DNA from: an uncultured Acidimicrobiales bacterium
Lineage (GTDB): Bacteria > Actinomycetota > Acidimicrobiia > Acidimicrobiales > UBA10347
Reading direction: 5' to 3'
Assembly (NCBI GenBank): GCA_937942965.1
Contig: CALDGN010000232.1
Span: forward strand, 1 to 5,688
DNA length: 5,688 nt
The position numbers were made by a program, and so were the translations under genes. Positions 4,855 to 5,688 of the stretch are shown piece after piece; positions within the stretch are counted from its first letter, which is position 1; every line of letters starts with the position of its first letter. The notes under the pieces are model-generated. The model made no database searches, had not been told where the DNA came from, and saw only the letters and a program-made list of their open reading frames with translations.

Positions 4855-5688
4855 ATGACGACCACGCTTGCGCACTACGTACTGGGACTGAGCGGCTTCG
4901 CGTTACTGCGCCGCTGGTACGAAGACGACCAGCGTGTCGAGGAGCGTCTGTCGCAGCTGCTCGAGCTCGCAGCAAACGCCGAAGATGACGAGCTTCTGAG
5001 CCTTGAGCTCGGGACCCGTGAGCTGGAGATGGTCGAGGGGTACACGGTGTGGTCGGGCCGTTACGACGGGCCGAATCCACTCATTGATTTCGAAGAGACG
5101 TTCTGCGGACCCCTCTACGAAGCGCTTGCTGCCGAGCAACAGGGCGGCCAGGCACTCGACGCCGGGTGCGGCACCGGACGTACGACCAAGCGACTGGTCG
5201 AGCTCGGCTACACCGTCATCGGCACCGACCTCACGCCGGCGATGCTCGACAAGGCACGCAAAAACGTCGCTGGCGTCGAGTTCCGCGAAGGGCGCTTCGA
5301 GGCGTTGCCGATCGATGATGCGTCGGTTGATCTGGTGACGTCGACACTCGCGGTCTGCCACGCCGACGATCTCGGACCCGTGTTTGCCGAATTCGCTCGG
5401 GTGCTCCGTCCCGGAGGGCGTGTGTTCGTGACCGACCCTCACCCGACGGCAACGTTGTGCGGCGGCCAGGCGTTCTTCCCCGAAGGGATCGACTTTCCCT
5501 TTGTGCGCAACCAAGGCCGTCCGGTTTCCGACTACTTCACCGCCGCAACGGCGGCCGGGCTCACCGTTTCGGCACTCCACGAGCCGATGATCTCTGACGC
5601 GGGGATCGAAGCCGATCCGATGTTCGGGCTCTTTCCGGACTTGCTTCGAGCGGCGCGAAGCGGCATCCCGTGGCTACTTGTGATCGAG
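4855..5688 (+). CDS. Class I SAM-dependent methyltransferase, C-terminus beyond the window
   Basis: The frame is open from ATG 4855 to the right edge, 278 codons, with no stop. The Rossmann methyltransferase core shows motif I, ALDAGCGTGRTTKRLVELG (100-118), for S-adenosylmethionine; motif II, VIGTDLTPAMLDKAR (121-135), with Asp125 expected to bind the ribose; FEALPIDDASVDLVTSTLAVCH (148-169); and the post-motif helix EFARVLRPGGRVFVTDPHP (179-197). This is the Methyltransf_11 arrangement. Before it lies about 95 residues: a probable helical lead (MTTTLAHYVLGLSGFALLRRWYEDD) and the segment YTVWSGRYDGPNPLIDFEE (63-81), a cap found in several methyltransferases of this type. The acceptor substrate is unknown. 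The start is supported by the in-frame TAG four codons upstream and by the conserved cap lying well inside. It follows the cupin by 44 bp but has its own promoter-like box. Confidence 0.88.
   Translation, partial: MTTTLAHYVLGLSGFALLRRWYEDDQRVEERLSQLLELAANAEDDELLSLELGTRELEMVEGYTVWSGRYDGPNPLIDFEETFCGPLYEALAAEQQGGQALDAGCGTGRTTKRLVELGYTVIGTDLTPAMLDKARKNVAGVEFREGRFEALPIDDASVDLVTSTLAVCHADDLGPVFAEFARVLRPGGRVFVTDPHPTATLCGGQAFFPEGIDFPFVRNQGRPVSDYFTAATAAGLTVSALHEPMISDAGIEADPMFGLFPDLLRAARSGIPWLLVIE

Noticed and set aside
4903..5580. 225-codon open frame on the minus strand
   Set aside because: It is the shadow of the methyltransferase, whose motif I, motif II and LRPGG segment are plain on the plus strand.

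Overview
The window is 5.7 kb of dense, GC-rich (I estimate about 65% G+C) bacterial DNA. Codon use, short gene spacing and the gene families fit a high-GC actinomycete. The leaderless-type promoters (a TANNNT -10 ending 6-7 nt before an ATG, no Shine-Dalgarno) strengthen that. An Acidimicrobiia-like genome (Ilumatobacter type) is my best guess, but it is an inference from style, with no marker gene to confirm it.

Layout. (1) 1-200: the last 65 codons of a FAD-dependent flavoprotein of the HI0933/TIGR03862 type, cut by the left edge. (2) 183-301: a compact, highly structured palindromic element in the first spacer, with an outer stem enclosing three hairpin arms, like a cloverleaf. Its left foot is the end of the flavoprotein gene. 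(3) 348-1451 (+): a nitronate monooxygenase-like FMN oxidoreductase. (4) 1461-2723 (-): a CaiB/BaiF family III CoA-transferase, convergent with the oxidoreductase across only 9 bp. (5) 2724-2818: a divergent promoter region. (6) 2819-4810 (+): a probable operon purE - purK - cupin. PurK and PurE carry out the two-step conversion of AIR to CAIR in purine synthesis; the small cupin is joined to them by a short gap and has the only recognisable Shine-Dalgarno. (7) 4855 to the right edge (+): a class I SAM-dependent methyltransferase, C-terminus missing.

Functionally the core is housekeeping: de novo purine synthesis flanked by catabolic or redox enzymes of unknown substrate. The parts that ordinary annotation would miss are non-coding. 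One is the cloverleaf element, built from four copies of the heptamer CTGGCAG/CTGCCAG in alternating orientation. The other is a uniform promoter grammar: all four genes that begin a transcription unit have TAG[G/C][G/C]T 6 or 7 nt before their ATG. I see no CRISPR array, transposase, tRNA, rRNA or phage gene, and no gene-free stretch longer than 300 bp.
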